This document shows positions 37,425 to 47,951 of a stretch of 64,000 bases of DNA, piece by piece. Below the pieces are notes generated by a model. The model was not told the origin of the DNA, did not search any database, and saw only the letters and a program-made list of their open reading frames with translations. Numbering within the stretch: the stretch's first letter is position 1; each line of letters opens with the position of its first letter. The translations under genes were made by a program, and so were the position numbers. The DNA comes from Campylorhamphus procurvoides (lineage: Eukaryota; Chordata; Aves; Passeriformes; Dendrocolaptidae): the NCBI GenBank assembly GCA_013396655.1, contig WBMV01004765.1, positions 125,495-189,494 on the forward strand, read 5' to 3'.

Positions 37425-37840
37425 CTTAATGAAGGATTAAAAGAAATCAATTCACTTAATTTTCTGAAATGAAAGCCAGAAGGTGACTAGATTACAACAC
37501 AGGTAAGACAAGGCAGGATATGCAGTTTCATCTAATGCAATATGACAGAACAAGCAGAAATTATTGGAAGCATTCAAACTGGCAGACAATCAAATTTGTA
37601 GGAAGGCACAACTTTTTAAAAGCTGGGGTCACAAACTATTGGAACAAATTACCCAAAAAAGTAATAGACTCCCAGTGTTTTGATGTCTTCAGAAGCACTA
37701 TGGATGCCTTTTGGGAAGGAATGTAATCAAATACATTGAATCCAATGCTGAGTAACTCTGTGACAATAAATTGCGATGTGGAACTATCCAGAGTAAGAGT
37801 GAATGTGAGTGTCCCTTCTGGCTTTATCATCTCTGCATGT
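37425..37840 (+). mobile_element. Ancient CR1 3' end (reptile-type)
   Basis: Sense CR1 of the old group. Blocks seen are 'atgaaggattaaaagaaatc', 'gccagaaggtgactagatta', 'ggtcacaaactattggaaca' followed by 'aattacccaaaaaagt' (family: AACCATTGGAACAACTTACCAAGGGAAGT), 'tagactccc' and a terminal 'gtcccttctggctttatcat'. The 68-codon frame at 37520-37726 reads NYWNKLPKKVID, the CR1 counterpart of a W-N-LP motif beyond the RT domain. It is older than the 4230, 15225 and 34678 copies by divergence. Confidence 0.8.
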
Positions 37841-39596
37841 ATTATTTTGTATTATAATGGACGTCCTGCAGGATTGTTGGCAGGAATCCTACTCCCCTTT
37901 TTATGATAGAAGGACATGCTGCAGACTAACTTAAAAATAATAATAACAATAAAAGAAATTTAAGTTCTTGTATTCCTTTTATTTCCATTTTCTCCATTCC
38001 CATCCTTCACAGCCATAATGGGACACATCTAGGTGTGTGTTACCACAAGATAACTCTCATCTTGGGTCATTGAAGGCGCTCCTCTTTGCCTTGTGTTTCA
38101 CACTTCCCCAAAGGTATGTGTTATCTCAGTGTAACACATGCCTTGTTGTGTCTTATTTCTCAGCTCCAGAAGAGACCTTGAAATTAAATAAATAAGTCAC
38201 CAAGCAGTTTGGGAGGAATTAAAGGGTATTTTTCCCACAGTGTTTCTTTATGTTTTTGTGTGCATGGGGGTGGAGGGGTGTGGGTGTTGTTTCTGTGTGT
38301 GTGTGTATGTGTGTGTGTGTGCGCACATGTGTCTGTGATGTATGCCTTTTGGATTTCTTCAGGGGTGAGGAAAGAAGATAGAAATGTCTGGAAGAAAGAA
38401 AGAATTAAGAATTGAAAGCACAGAGATAAAAATAATAAAAATGTTGGAACAGTGGAACAGCTTTGTTACATAGCAACAACATAGGTTTGTGATAATAGCT
38501 TCTGATGAGAGTCCCAAGAAAATTATTAGCACATTTGCACAACCACACAAACTAACAAAAACATTCTAAGATAACAAAACATACATAAAGGATGGGAGGG
38601 TGAGGGGAAAAGAAAAACTAACTCACGTGAGAACAACCAATACCTGCATAGAAAAGCAGTGCATATAAAACCTGGAAACAGAAGAAAGCAGAGATTTCAG
38701 AAATAGAATTATTAGAAAATGAAAACCGAAAACAGTAGTACCAGATATTTACAGAATATCTCCTCCTCTCTTTTAATATGCTATGTTCCAGTTGGAGGGA
38801 AGTACTGTAGTGACAGATGAAACATTTTTACATGGATGAAGAAAATGAAAGCCAGAAGTGTACCTGCAGCTCATTTCTTCTCAGTCCTTATTTCTTAAAC
38901 TGGTTAGAGAAGACTCCAGTGGTCCTGACAGTCAAAGGATGGTTGGCAGAAATCACTGCTATTTAGGAAAAAAATGTCTATCCAAATAATTAATTGGTTT
39001 TGAAAATACCAGAACTGTTTTCACGGTTGCTTTTTGGTTTGGGGGGTTTTCGTTGATTTTTTTTTTTTCCATCTATAACTTAGCCACTAACAGACTCAGA
39101 TCAGTAAATTAAGCTCTCCATATCAGAAGGCTCATCAGCTCTTGCCAGCAGAGTGTGATGAGGAGAGCCTTGGGCTACTGTTGGCCTTGTCAGCTCCAGA
39201 GCTGGGACTAATCTGGCTGTATGAACACAGGTCTACATTCAAGCTGCAAAGCTGAGCAGAAGGACACATGGATTGGGATGTAAAGCCACACTGACACAGC
39301 TAACTTGTTTCTGGATCCAGTTGTGCATCTGCACAAGCTCCTAAGATGCACAACATGAAGAAATCAATTTAGGGGAGCATGTTAGTATTGCTCTGAATGT
39401 GCAGTAATGCCAACTACTACTACTTCTCTTGGGAACTACAAAAGACAGAGTTTTATGGAAGAGTGGAAGCTGCGATTTGTTCCTTATCAAGAAGTGCAAT
39501 CAAGCTTGAAAGACCACTGAGTTAGACCTTCAACTGCACAGTGCCATCCTACTCTTCGGACTGGTAAACACAAAAGCCAGTGCCATGTTTATGAAG
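37841..39596. other. Unassigned noncoding DNA with a (TG)n tract
   Basis: No gene or transposon recognised. A (TG)n microsatellite sits at 38293-38324, and a T-run lies at about 39058-39069. The Cys/Val-rich frame at 38209-38415 is an artefact of the TG repeat. Confidence 0.5.
38293..38324. repeat. (TG)n microsatellite
   Basis: GTGTGTGTGT with a single TATG interruption. It can adopt Z-DNA at its GCGCAC right edge. Likely polymorphic. Confidence 0.95.
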
Positions 39597-39640
39597 TATA
39601 TGGGTTTGGGTTGAAAGGGTCCTCAAAGTTCATCTACTGT
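39597..39640 (-). mobile_element. Short antisense CR1 end
   Basis: Plus-strand text 'gggtttgggttgaaagggtc' then 'ctcaaagttcatcta' is the reverse complement of a CR1 3' end (TAGATGATCTTTAAGGACCCTTCCAACCC type). Only about 44 bp is visible and it runs straight into the palindromes at 39631-39681. Confidence 0.6.
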
Positions 39641-39681
39641 CTCAGTAGATGATTGTGGTACTACTCTCCCTGGAGAGTAGT
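39631..39681. repeat. Two adjacent perfect palindromes
   Basis: First: CATCTACTG (39631-39639), spacer TCT, CAGTAGATG (39643-39651), all 9 positions paired. Second, 8 nt later: ACTACTCTCC (39660-39669), spacer CT, GGAGAGTAGT (39672-39681), all 10 positions paired. The first begins within the antisense CR1 end, so at least that palindrome arose after the insertion. Template-switch replication errors produce exactly such short perfect inverted copies. A structured RNA or a bidirectional binding site is the alternative. Confidence 0.9.
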
Positions 39682-41094
39682 TTGGAGCAAAGTCCTTTTC
39701 TTTCTAACATTTATGAAATGCCTAGAGCAAGGCAGTATTGGCCCACAAGTATTATGCCTTGAGTATTGGTGATAACTTACAGCTCTTTTAGACTAATCTA
39801 CTCAGAAACTATATCTTCTCTTTCGCAAACATGAACATGTGAGCATGATAAAATAAAAAGGGCTAGTCTTTTGCCTGAAAGACTAATCCCCCTCTCAGAT
39901 TCATAGCAGTGAAGCAGCTCTTTCTCCACTCCATCTGAGAGAAAATGACACATAGGTGTCAGGGTCCTGACTCATCCATGGACCTTACTGTCCCTGACCA
40001 GCCCTGCTAGGTGTCCTAGAGAGAGTGTTCTAGGTCCCTTCCAAAAGGTCAATTCATGAAAAAAGTGTTAAGCATCCATTCACCTCATGAACTTAAAACC
40101 CTATTGCTAACGTCACTCAATGTGACTTGATACAGCATTGATTTCATGCATGATTTAAGTCAGGACAAGCTACTGTTTCCACTGAGAACACTGTCATCGC
40201 ATCCTCATCCAACCCCTCATACAACCTCCTATACAATGTCCTCTCCATCCTGTGCTAAAACAAGCCTTTGTGTGGCCACACTAGGAATCAAGTCAAGGTG
40301 ATTTTTTGATTTAGGGTAAGCAAATAAAACACATATATTTCATCTATTAGATCCATCTCTCCATAGCATTATGAGAATTTTTTTTCCAGAGCTAAAGAGG
40401 AGGAGACAAGGGAACAGGAAAGAATGGCTTTGAAGGGTGTGCCTGCTTTTTCTCCACATCAATATTGTCCTGACGGAATGATAAATTACACAAAAATCTG
40501 CAGCTTAAGTCAGCCCTGGTCCACATACAGCCAACAGCAGCTTCATGAGTGACCAAACACACAACCATGTTCCTACAGACCAGATGTATCTCTGTAAAAG
40601 CTGTGGTCAACAAGAATTTGCTGAAACCACTGGGGAAAACAATCGTATTTGTCAGCTAGATCTACCAGAAAAAAAGCATAGCAAATGGCTGTACTGAACA
40701 CAATATTTGGACACAGAAAGCAATAATGGATAATGAGATCTAATGCAAAGCTTAGTAGAGGTAATAGGGTGCCTTTCCACATGTCTCTGTTGGCTTTTGA
40801 TTGTGAACATGCATATCCCCTGTGTATTAACTGCTCTTTTCAAACTAGCACATAGCTGCACAGATTACCTCACAGATGGGTTCATTTTTTGGATCTTGGC
40901 TGCAGGTATAGCACTTCTGAGTACAAATCACCTGTTTCCTACAGATGAAGAGTTCAAATGTCAGGACTGTAGAGGAAAATGCCATCCATTTCAGGCTCCT
41001 CATGAGTTGCCATAAGTGCAAGAACCAGAGGTACGGAATAAAGAAAAAAAGACTTGCAGTCTGGGAGATTTCCTAGTATTGGTGGAAAAGCGCT
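39682..41094. other. Unassigned noncoding DNA
   Basis: No gene or repeat recognised. Overlapping frames around 40392-41015 have no family signature. The plus frame ending at 41015 contains a CQDCRGKCH cluster that looks zinc-binding-like, but it is isolated and I treat it as chance. Confidence 0.45.
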
Positions 41095-41305
41095 CGCTTC
41101 AGGCCATTGTAGACCAATAAACAGTTCATTTTTTCATTGTTCTAATTAATTTAATTAAGTTAACTTCCAAGGTGTGTTAAGAACCAATGCCTTGGGTGAT
41201 TAACTGTTCCCATATCAAGGTGTTTTCACAAACACATTTACCTTGATTAGTGTACACATTATTATGTAATTAAATACCTCACACAGAGGAATTTATTAGT
41301 GCCTC
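41095..41305. promoter_or_regulatory. Candidate conserved noncoding element
   Basis: A non-repetitive AT-rich block with dense homeodomain words (TAATTAATTTAATTAAGTTAA region at 41143-41163, and 'atgtaattaaata' near 41264). It also has an inverted pair of ATCAAGGT (41214-41221) and ACCTTGAT (41240-41247), with a third related word CCAAGGTGTG at about 41167. TCAAGGT is close to SF1/ERR-type and TCF-type words without being an exact match to either. Enhancer status is inferred from texture only. Confidence 0.35.
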
Positions 41306-41825
41306 CTTGTCTCCTAACAAATAAAGCAGCCCTTGAAATTCTCTCTGAAAAGAGCTCTCCTAAGCTAGGTGAGAAGGACAAGCAGAAATGTGTGGAGGGA
41401 AAGATAATCATGGATTCATCATGCAAGTAGGTCCCTCATTGTCTCAGCAAGGCTCTGCATCTCTGTTTTTTACAAGGACTGTGAATGTCTGCCTGGGTCT
41501 CCTGGAAATTTTCTGGCTAATTAACCCACTTTTTATAGATCTAGTGGGCATTTCTTTGGCCAACAGAATCATCATTGTCCCAGTTCAGTGGGACAAATTT
41601 TCTATTCAAACTGTAATTCAGCTATATGGAAAACCTCAATTTAAAGAATTTACTTAAGAACATTTTAAATCTGAAAAAAAAAAAAAAAGGAAACTTAACA
41701 GTGTTTTAGAGCTCTTTCTATGGAGCTTAGTAAAACAAGTGAGGTAGGCTACCTTGGCCAGTTTCACTGACAGTTTGCTCCTACTTTCTTTCATTTGTAG
41801 CCTCGAGCCATTCTAGCTACAGTTC
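41306..41825. other. Unassigned noncoding DNA
   Basis: No recognised feature apart from an A-run near 41675-41688. The 89-codon plus frame at 41388-41657 is unrecognised. Confidence 0.45.
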
Positions 41826-41920
41826 TAGACTTAAACATGTGCTTAAATATTTTGTTGAACTGAGGCCAAGGTTACTCCCATTGGCTTCAGTGAAGATTAC
41901 TGCATGAAGCTGAGATTAGT
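41826..41920. mobile_element. Fragment of the same old palindromic element family
   Basis: 'acttaaacatgtgcttaaat' followed by 'attttgttgaactgaggcca' matches the end of the amniote palindromic repeat discussed at 29880 (AAGCATGTGCTTAAGTGCTTTGCTGAATCGGGGCC type). Next comes 'gttactcccattggcttcag', the CCATTG-CTTCA block seen in the same group. I recall the repeat but not its name. Confidence 0.55.
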
Positions 41921-43896
41921 CTCTGCCCTATCTGCAGGCTGTACCTGCTATTTTATTAGGCGTGACCACAATATTTCAGCATTCTCTTCTGGGTTTGTCA
42001 GTAGATCATAAATTGCACTCACCATCTGATGAAGCAATAAGATTTGCTTTATGCCTCATTGGTCACTTTCCCAAGCATTAAAGCTTAGAATGAACAAAAC
42101 TCAGATGGTTCAAAGGACTGGTTTAGAGATTTACCCAAACTTTATAAAAACATATTTTGCAACTCTTGTGACTGTAAAACAAATGAGAATTTTTCATTAA
42201 GTTCTGGTATTACTAATTTATTCCAGATCACAAAGCAGTTAGAACAGAAATTCTTCTAGGCAAGTAAAGTATGATTATCAAATTCCCTGTAGACCAGGAA
42301 TTTAATGCTGGAGTAGCAAGGTAGAAATTCACTGTCATTATCCCAGTTTATCTGTGAGAAGGGAATTTCAGACCTATATGAACAGTTCATATAATTTTCC
42401 CATACTATGAAAGTCCCTCTTGAGCTAAATTTTGAAATCTAAGTTGCTTCCATTATAGTTTTTAGATTAATTTCATCTAGACTCAATACAATCACTTTAG
42501 TTTTTTTCTCTCCTCCCCCACTAAAAAAAAAATTCTACTTCCACTTCAGTATGTCTTACTCTGACAAATCACAGCAACAGAATATGTGTTCTTTCCAGTG
42601 CTTAAATTGATTGTTATTGTTATGCCTCCTTACCCATAATTCCTTTAAATATTAAAATTAAGAGAAAAAAAGAAAATTAAGATAAAAATAATAATAATAA
42701 AAAGAAAAATATTTTCCACTTTGTGGAAAATTGAAGAAATGTAGGAAATTAAGAGAAGTGTTAGACATTTGGCCAACTGCCTAGTAAATTGCCTAGAAAG
42801 AACAGTTTGAATGACTGTGTAAAAAAGGTTTACATTGCTTAATGCTTGCAGCAGTGTTTGAAATGTCAAGGCCTCTGATCCGTCCAACATCCTCTTACAC
42901 AACCTCCTTCTAAAGAGTTTTCCAGCCTTGATTACACAATACCTCAAATGTGTGCACAAAGTGATTCTCATAAGTTTTCTTCTCTGACCAAAAATCAAAT
43001 ATTTAGGGGTTTTCTTTTCTCCTGAAATAATTTTCAGCCAGAGCATTGAACTGCATCATCTCACTCTATGGTTGCACGATTTCTGGAACTCATGTAAGGT
43101 AATAGCAGGAGATCACAGTCAGGAGCTGGGGATGGTTGAGATCACTCTTAGCCTGTAGCGCAATGTCAGAGCAGTTCAGGCCAAGTGGAAAGAGGACTGT
43201 GCACAGTGTGCACTGGTAATTGAGATGGGTTTTTGAGGTGGTGATGTGAGTCCCTACTCCCCATAGAAGGGCAGAAGAACTGAAAAAGTCTTTCATTTTT
43301 TGGAAAAGTACTCTCCCTAGCAGGTTTTGAGTACCAGCTCTGCTTCTAATGAGAAAAATGTGATGCAGATTCCTAATTATTGGAGCATTTCTAAGCTTCA
43401 AATACCAGCTTTCAAGATTTCAAGTCCCAAATTACAATAAGAACCTATGCAGAAGAGAGCTCTGTAAATGCACTTCACTCTTTCACATATAATTAGCTAG
43501 TTACATTCTGGTGCTTGGGAGTTGGCTATTTTGACTCCCTGTCTAGGACTAAGAATAATTTAAGGGAAAAAAAATAAACTCCATTGTTTTCTCCCTATAA
43601 CCCTATAACTACTATGCTCCTGAATAAGCACTCCAAATTCTTGGAATTCAGTGGGCTTACACACCTTGATATTTTTCAGGACATTTTGTTCCAGTGAGGA
43701 AAAAAAAAATCAATTCTTAACTCTAGTGTATAATCTTTAAGCAGGTAGGCCCAGCTTTCATTCTATGGTAAGTATATGTCCTGGCTACAATGGTGTTGTA
43801 GTACAGAACTCCAATGCCTTTGAGTTGTCATTGGAATACCAATAATAAGGCTTACTGATTAACCTACTTGTTGACAGACACAAAAAGCCTGACTGA
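41921..43896. other. Unassigned noncoding DNA
   Basis: No gene or repeat recognised. An (AAT)n-like run lies at about 42685-42714. The minus frame at 42645-43046 (133 codons) is the longest in the window. Its product is basic and Leu-rich with a hydrophobic C-terminus that comes from the AT-rich run. I find no domain and no splice context. Confidence 0.45.
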
Positions 43897-43922
43897 GTTA
43901 AAAGCACTCAAAAGCTTTTAAC
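43897..43922. repeat. Perfect 9-bp-arm hairpin
   Basis: GTTAAAAGC and GCTTTTAAC surround an 8-nt loop. Isolated, and could be chance. Confidence 0.8.
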
Positions 43923-44280
43923 AGCCATTCTTGTGTGCCTACCATTCCCCTTCCTCAAATCACAGGTACAAAAGGCAATACAGGAACCAACAGGATCTTG
44001 TTTTTCATTCATCTCTTAGAGTGTAATGTACTACTTGGAAAAAACAAGTATTAGGGTACTCTAATATACAAGCATCACCACCCCTTTTAGAGAGGATGAA
44101 TTAGGTGACATTTTCTGGGAATCTGGAAAATACTCCTGAATGCCAAGTGAATCAATGTTGAAATAAGAACAAATACAATCCCTACAAATGGGACAAGAGC
44201 TATCAGGTCTGTGGCAGTGAGAGAGAATTATGTTTGCCTGGGGCCAGCTCCTCAGGGAGTGAAGATTGATTCTTTATGAT
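43923..44280. other. Unassigned noncoding DNA
   Basis: Nothing recognised. Confidence 0.45.
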
Positions 44281-44312
44281 TGATGACTCGGCACTTGAAT
44301 GCCAAGTCATCA
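44281..44312. repeat. 12-bp-arm hairpin containing a TGACnnnGC word
   Basis: TGATGACTCGGC (44281-44292) and GCCAAGTCATCA (44301-44312) pair with one C/A mismatch around the loop ACTTGAAT. The left arm contains TGACTCGGC, which fits the antioxidant-response core TGACnnnGC bound by NRF2/MAF dimers, and resembles an AP-1 half. It is a candidate binding site only. Confidence 0.8.
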
Positions 44313-45390
44313 ATTCCCTGTGTTCATGGCACTGACTGCATCAAGATAACTTTTCCCTTGTGCCTAAGCATGGATATGGTCCTCGCCTGGAGTGCAGCCT
44401 CAGAGGGCTCAGGTACGGAACCTGACTTTGTTGCTTTAAATTAGAGCCACACAAAAAATTCCAGGTGCCTGGCTGCAAGAAATAGCACTAAAAAAATTAA
44501 GTGGGACTGGTGCAGGAAAGACTTGGCTACCCCCTTACTCTATCACACCTAGATTATATATCTTAAAATGAATGGGCTTACATTATGCAGTTATGCCCTC
44601 TGAAATGCAAAATAAATATTTTTGGTTTTGTTGGCTATGCATTCAAGCCTTACTCCTGGAAAACTCAACATTAGTGTCACTGCAACACTGTAATATGTGC
44701 AGCTCACAGCAGAGGGAAAAGTGGCAACCAGAAATACATACTTTTATCTGAATGTCTCATGGGGTGTTGTAAAATGTACCTGTCCTATGGGTCTTGACAG
44801 CTATTGACAAGCTTTGAAAAACAAAAAAAACTACTCACTGATAAAGGAGGGACTCTTATTTCACTGTCAAAAGGACTCTAAAAAAGAAACACCATGAAAA
44901 CTGCACTTCATGTTTGGAAGAAAGTCCATTCCCTGTCTCATTAGCTCTGTCCCTAAAGTCCAAGCAAATAATTTAAGTTTCTAAGTAAAATTCATGTTTG
45001 CCCTGATTAACCCTCCCCCAGCTGTTGAAGTGTTTTAAAGGATATATCCAGCTGCTTAAAACTAGCGTCTAAAATTTTCCCATCAGGGAAGCATCCACAG
45101 CTGACATAAAGGCCCCCCCCAGGCTGCGGGCCACATCAGTGATGTAGAAAGGAGGAGGAAGTAGAGCAGGACTGTGATGCCTCTCAGCTGAATTCGGGAT
45201 GATAGAAATGTTCTATCCGTGTATGTTAGGTGAACTGTCTGGATGTTCTTTCATAGAGTTCAGACTGTTTAAGCCTGGACAAGCCACCACCAGAGAAGGG
45301 AAATAACTCCTCTGCTCTAAAGTCACCCTTCAGTCTTACTTCAGGAGGAACAACCATTCCAGTTTTTTCCTTCCCTCCTTTTTGCTTTCG
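44313..45390. other. Unassigned noncoding DNA
   Basis: No gene or repeat family recognised. A C-run of eight lies near 45113-45120. Confidence 0.45.
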
Positions 45391-45560
45391 GTAGGTTTTT
45401 TTTATTATTATTATTTGGGGGATTTGGATGTTTTATTTGGTTTTTTTGTGCTTGTTTTTGTTTGGGTTTGGGTTGTTGGGTTTTTTTTCACTAGGTGCAT
45501 GGAAAAGTTTGTTTCCTTATGTTTGTTGGTTTGTTTGGTCTGATTTTGTTGGTTTGTTCA
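45391..45560. repeat. T/G-rich low-complexity tract
   Basis: Long T-runs, TTATTATTATT, then repeated TTTGG/GTTTG words for about 170 bp. It is similar in kind to 7628-7790 and 48746-48780. Confidence 0.8.
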
Positions 45561-45939
45561 GGTATTTTTAATACCACAGTTTGCAGAAGTCAAACTTTGA
45601 AAACACTCTTTTCAAATTCAGATTGAACTTCACAAATGATAACATGAAAAAATAGGAAAATATTATTATTCAGAACTTTCTTCCACCTTTTTTCATTTTT
45701 TGCTCATAGTGGGACTAATGTGTGATGCCTTTAAAGTGTTAAAAATTTTGCAAGAAGTAATTAGAAACTTCAAATCTTCAGAAATCTTACTAGTAATGTT
45801 GTTATTTTGCTCTAAAACAAAGCAAAATGTAAGCAGAAATGCAAATTCTCACTTCCAATTCCCCAACCAAAACACTCAGTGACTCAAACCAGTCATAAAG
45901 GTGGAGAAGTGGCAACAATAATAAAACATGGCATAGATG

Positions 45940-46200
45940 CTAACTCTAGTCACGTGCAAAAATGTGTTGTTCCTTCACATGTTTACTAACAATCCATGAT
46001 CACTATTGCTTGATGTTTATCTAGTGATTCCTATTCCTTGATTAACAGTTAATAATGCTGATGTCAAAACCAGTTACGAGGGAGCATTTGTAATGCCAGC
46101 TTATTAATGTTTCGGGACATACAATATTACAATCATCCTTTTAATCACATCACATTGCATTTGTCCTATTCAAAAGCAAGGAGTTTTTTCACACCTCCTG
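45940..46200. promoter_or_regulatory. Candidate conserved noncoding element
   Basis: Complex, repeat-free sequence with words such as 'ccttgattaacagttaataa' and 'cttattaatgtttcgggaca', plus CpGs at 'gttacgaggg' and 'tttcgggac'. Suggestive texture only. Confidence 0.28.
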
Positions 46201-47249
46201 CTAGAATCCTTTTGGCTCAGAGGTTATGTGCCATATGCAAAAGGGTCTATGTATATAAATAGATGTGGGCTATTTCCAGCCTTCCTTCAAGCCTAGGCTG
46301 TTTGATTTCTACTCCTGGCTTATAAATATATGATGTGTTGTATGTTTAAGTTGCTTTCAAACTTGTTTTTAAGTGGAAAATACTTGAAGATGAAAGGCTG
46401 AGAGTTACATAGTGTGTTTTGCTCTACAAAGGAATAAAAATGGTGATACCTTTGAAGGTTGTGAAACTGCTGTTAATGATTTTCCATGAACTTTTGATGT
46501 AATGATTGAAGGAGAAAAATACAGCATTATATTAAGAAGAGATGGCCTGGTTCAGAAAAACTTCAGCCAGACAACCAAATCTGTATAGCCTGCCCATTCA
46601 TACTAAACAAACCTAGTCCAATTCCTTGTGAAATGTAAAAACTCTATTTTCCCTTGGTTTGATTCTCGCTGCCAAAAAATCACCACAGGTTTTGTTGTTG
46701 TTTGGGTTTTTTTAATTACACTACTTTACGAAAGCTCCAAAAGACTATGATACCCCTCCTAACACCACTGCAAGAACTTAATTTTTATCTTTTATATACA
46801 CAGTATTTACTTGCACATCAGGTCTTGTGTTTGCTAAAGCAAGCCATGTACTTAACAAGATTTGTAGATGTACACTGAGACATGGAAGTGTTTAGATATG
46901 TTGACTAACATACACACAGGTATTTCAGCCCACAGAAAGATCGTTTCCTTCGTTGGTTTGTAAGTATCCAGAAGTTTACAGGCTTGAACATATGCACAAA
47001 GTGTTGCTCATGAAGTCCTAAAACTGTACATTGCCAGGAGAGGCAAAGAGGCAGAGCATCACTCTGTGCTTGCCTGATTTCTTATACACTTTAGTTGGCC
47101 TGGGGTAGATTTCATGCTTTAGGCTAAGAGCACTTTCTGTTTGACTTTGTATAAGGAAGATTTCCTAAGGAAAAGGTCATTCTTAAAAGAAGCAATGCTT
47201 CAGGTAATGGCCTCAATGTATGCACAGATGCTCCCAGCTCCACTTTCTG
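46201..47249. other. Unassigned noncoding DNA
   Basis: No recognised gene or repeat. Confidence 0.45.
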
Positions 47250-47400
47250 AGCAGTTTTAGTACAAGTCACTAAGAGTCTTTGTCAATTTGTTGACAATTT
47301 TAATTACAACAAGAGTTGATTGTAACTACTTTGCAGACTCTATTTGGTGCTTCTCTTCATTAACATCTTATCAGCAGTATAATTGCAGGCTGGAGTGAAC
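47250..47400. promoter_or_regulatory. Candidate regulatory block with TTGTCAA palindrome
   Basis: TTGTCAATTTGTTGACAA at 47280-47297 is a perfect 7-bp-arm inverted repeat with a 4-nt spacer, presenting two TGTCA/TGACA cores. It is followed by 'ttttaattacaac' and 'cttatcagcagtataattgc' (the latter with a GATA-type TTATC word). Clustered factor-binding-like words, no repeat similarity. Confidence 0.3.
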
Positions 47401-47724
47401 TCACAATGCTTTTTACCTTCTTCAAAGCTTCATTCAAAATGTGAAGGCAACTTCCATTTCAAGTCTGTGAAGTGCAAGGAGATACATTCCTTCAAACATT
47501 TCATCAATCTGATGTTTAAGCAATAAAACCTGAACCAGCAGCTTTTGAACTTTCAAGATCATATAATAATCATATTGGTAAAAGCACTTTACTGATTTGA
47601 AGAATAAGAATTTTTCCACCCCTTTAGTCACAGTATTTGCAATGCAAAAAAGGGACTGAGTTAATCTATTTCCTAGATGGCACAACTCAAAGTTTTGCTG
47701 TTAAAAAACATTTTGTTTGTTCAA
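47401..47724. other. Unassigned noncoding DNA
   Basis: Nothing recognised. The minus frame at 47434-47685 is without motifs. Confidence 0.45.
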
Positions 47725-47951
47725 CAGGACAAGAGGATATAGTCTCAAGTCTGTGTCAGGGAAGGATCAGGCTGGGCATCAGGAAGAATTTCTTCACTGA
47801 AAGTGTGGTCAGGCATTGGAACAGGCTGCCCAGGGGGATTGTGGAGTCACTGTCCCAGGAGGTGTTCATGTTTGTGCCGCAATCTACTTGAGAGCGTGGT
47901 GATCTGTCAAAGTCTGGAGGTCTTTTCCAATGTTAATGATTCTATGATTCC
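47725..47951 (+). mobile_element. CR1 LINE, 5'-truncated 3' end
   Basis: About 227 bp of sense CR1. 'ggacaagaggatatagtctc' leads into 'gggcatcaggaagaatttct', 'attggaacaggctgcccagg', 'gtggagtcactgtcccagga', and ends 'aggtcttttccaatgttaat' followed by 'gattctatgattcc'. Little-diverged 3' end with intact tail octamer, hence among the younger copies here. The plus frames at 47637-47891 and 47803-48144 largely derive from it. Confidence 0.95.

Noticed and set aside
39890..40290. Antisense CR1 or LTR in a C-rich stretch
   Set aside because: No block order matches a CR1 or LTR consensus I know.
40743..41015. CQDCRGKCH cluster as a zinc-binding domain
   Set aside because: A single isolated cluster in an otherwise featureless 90-codon frame.
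42645..43046. Longest open frame (133 codons, minus strand) as a gene
   Set aside because: No domain, no splice or promoter context. The C-terminus is made by an AT-rich (AAT)n-like run. Length is within chance for 64 kb of AT-rich DNA.
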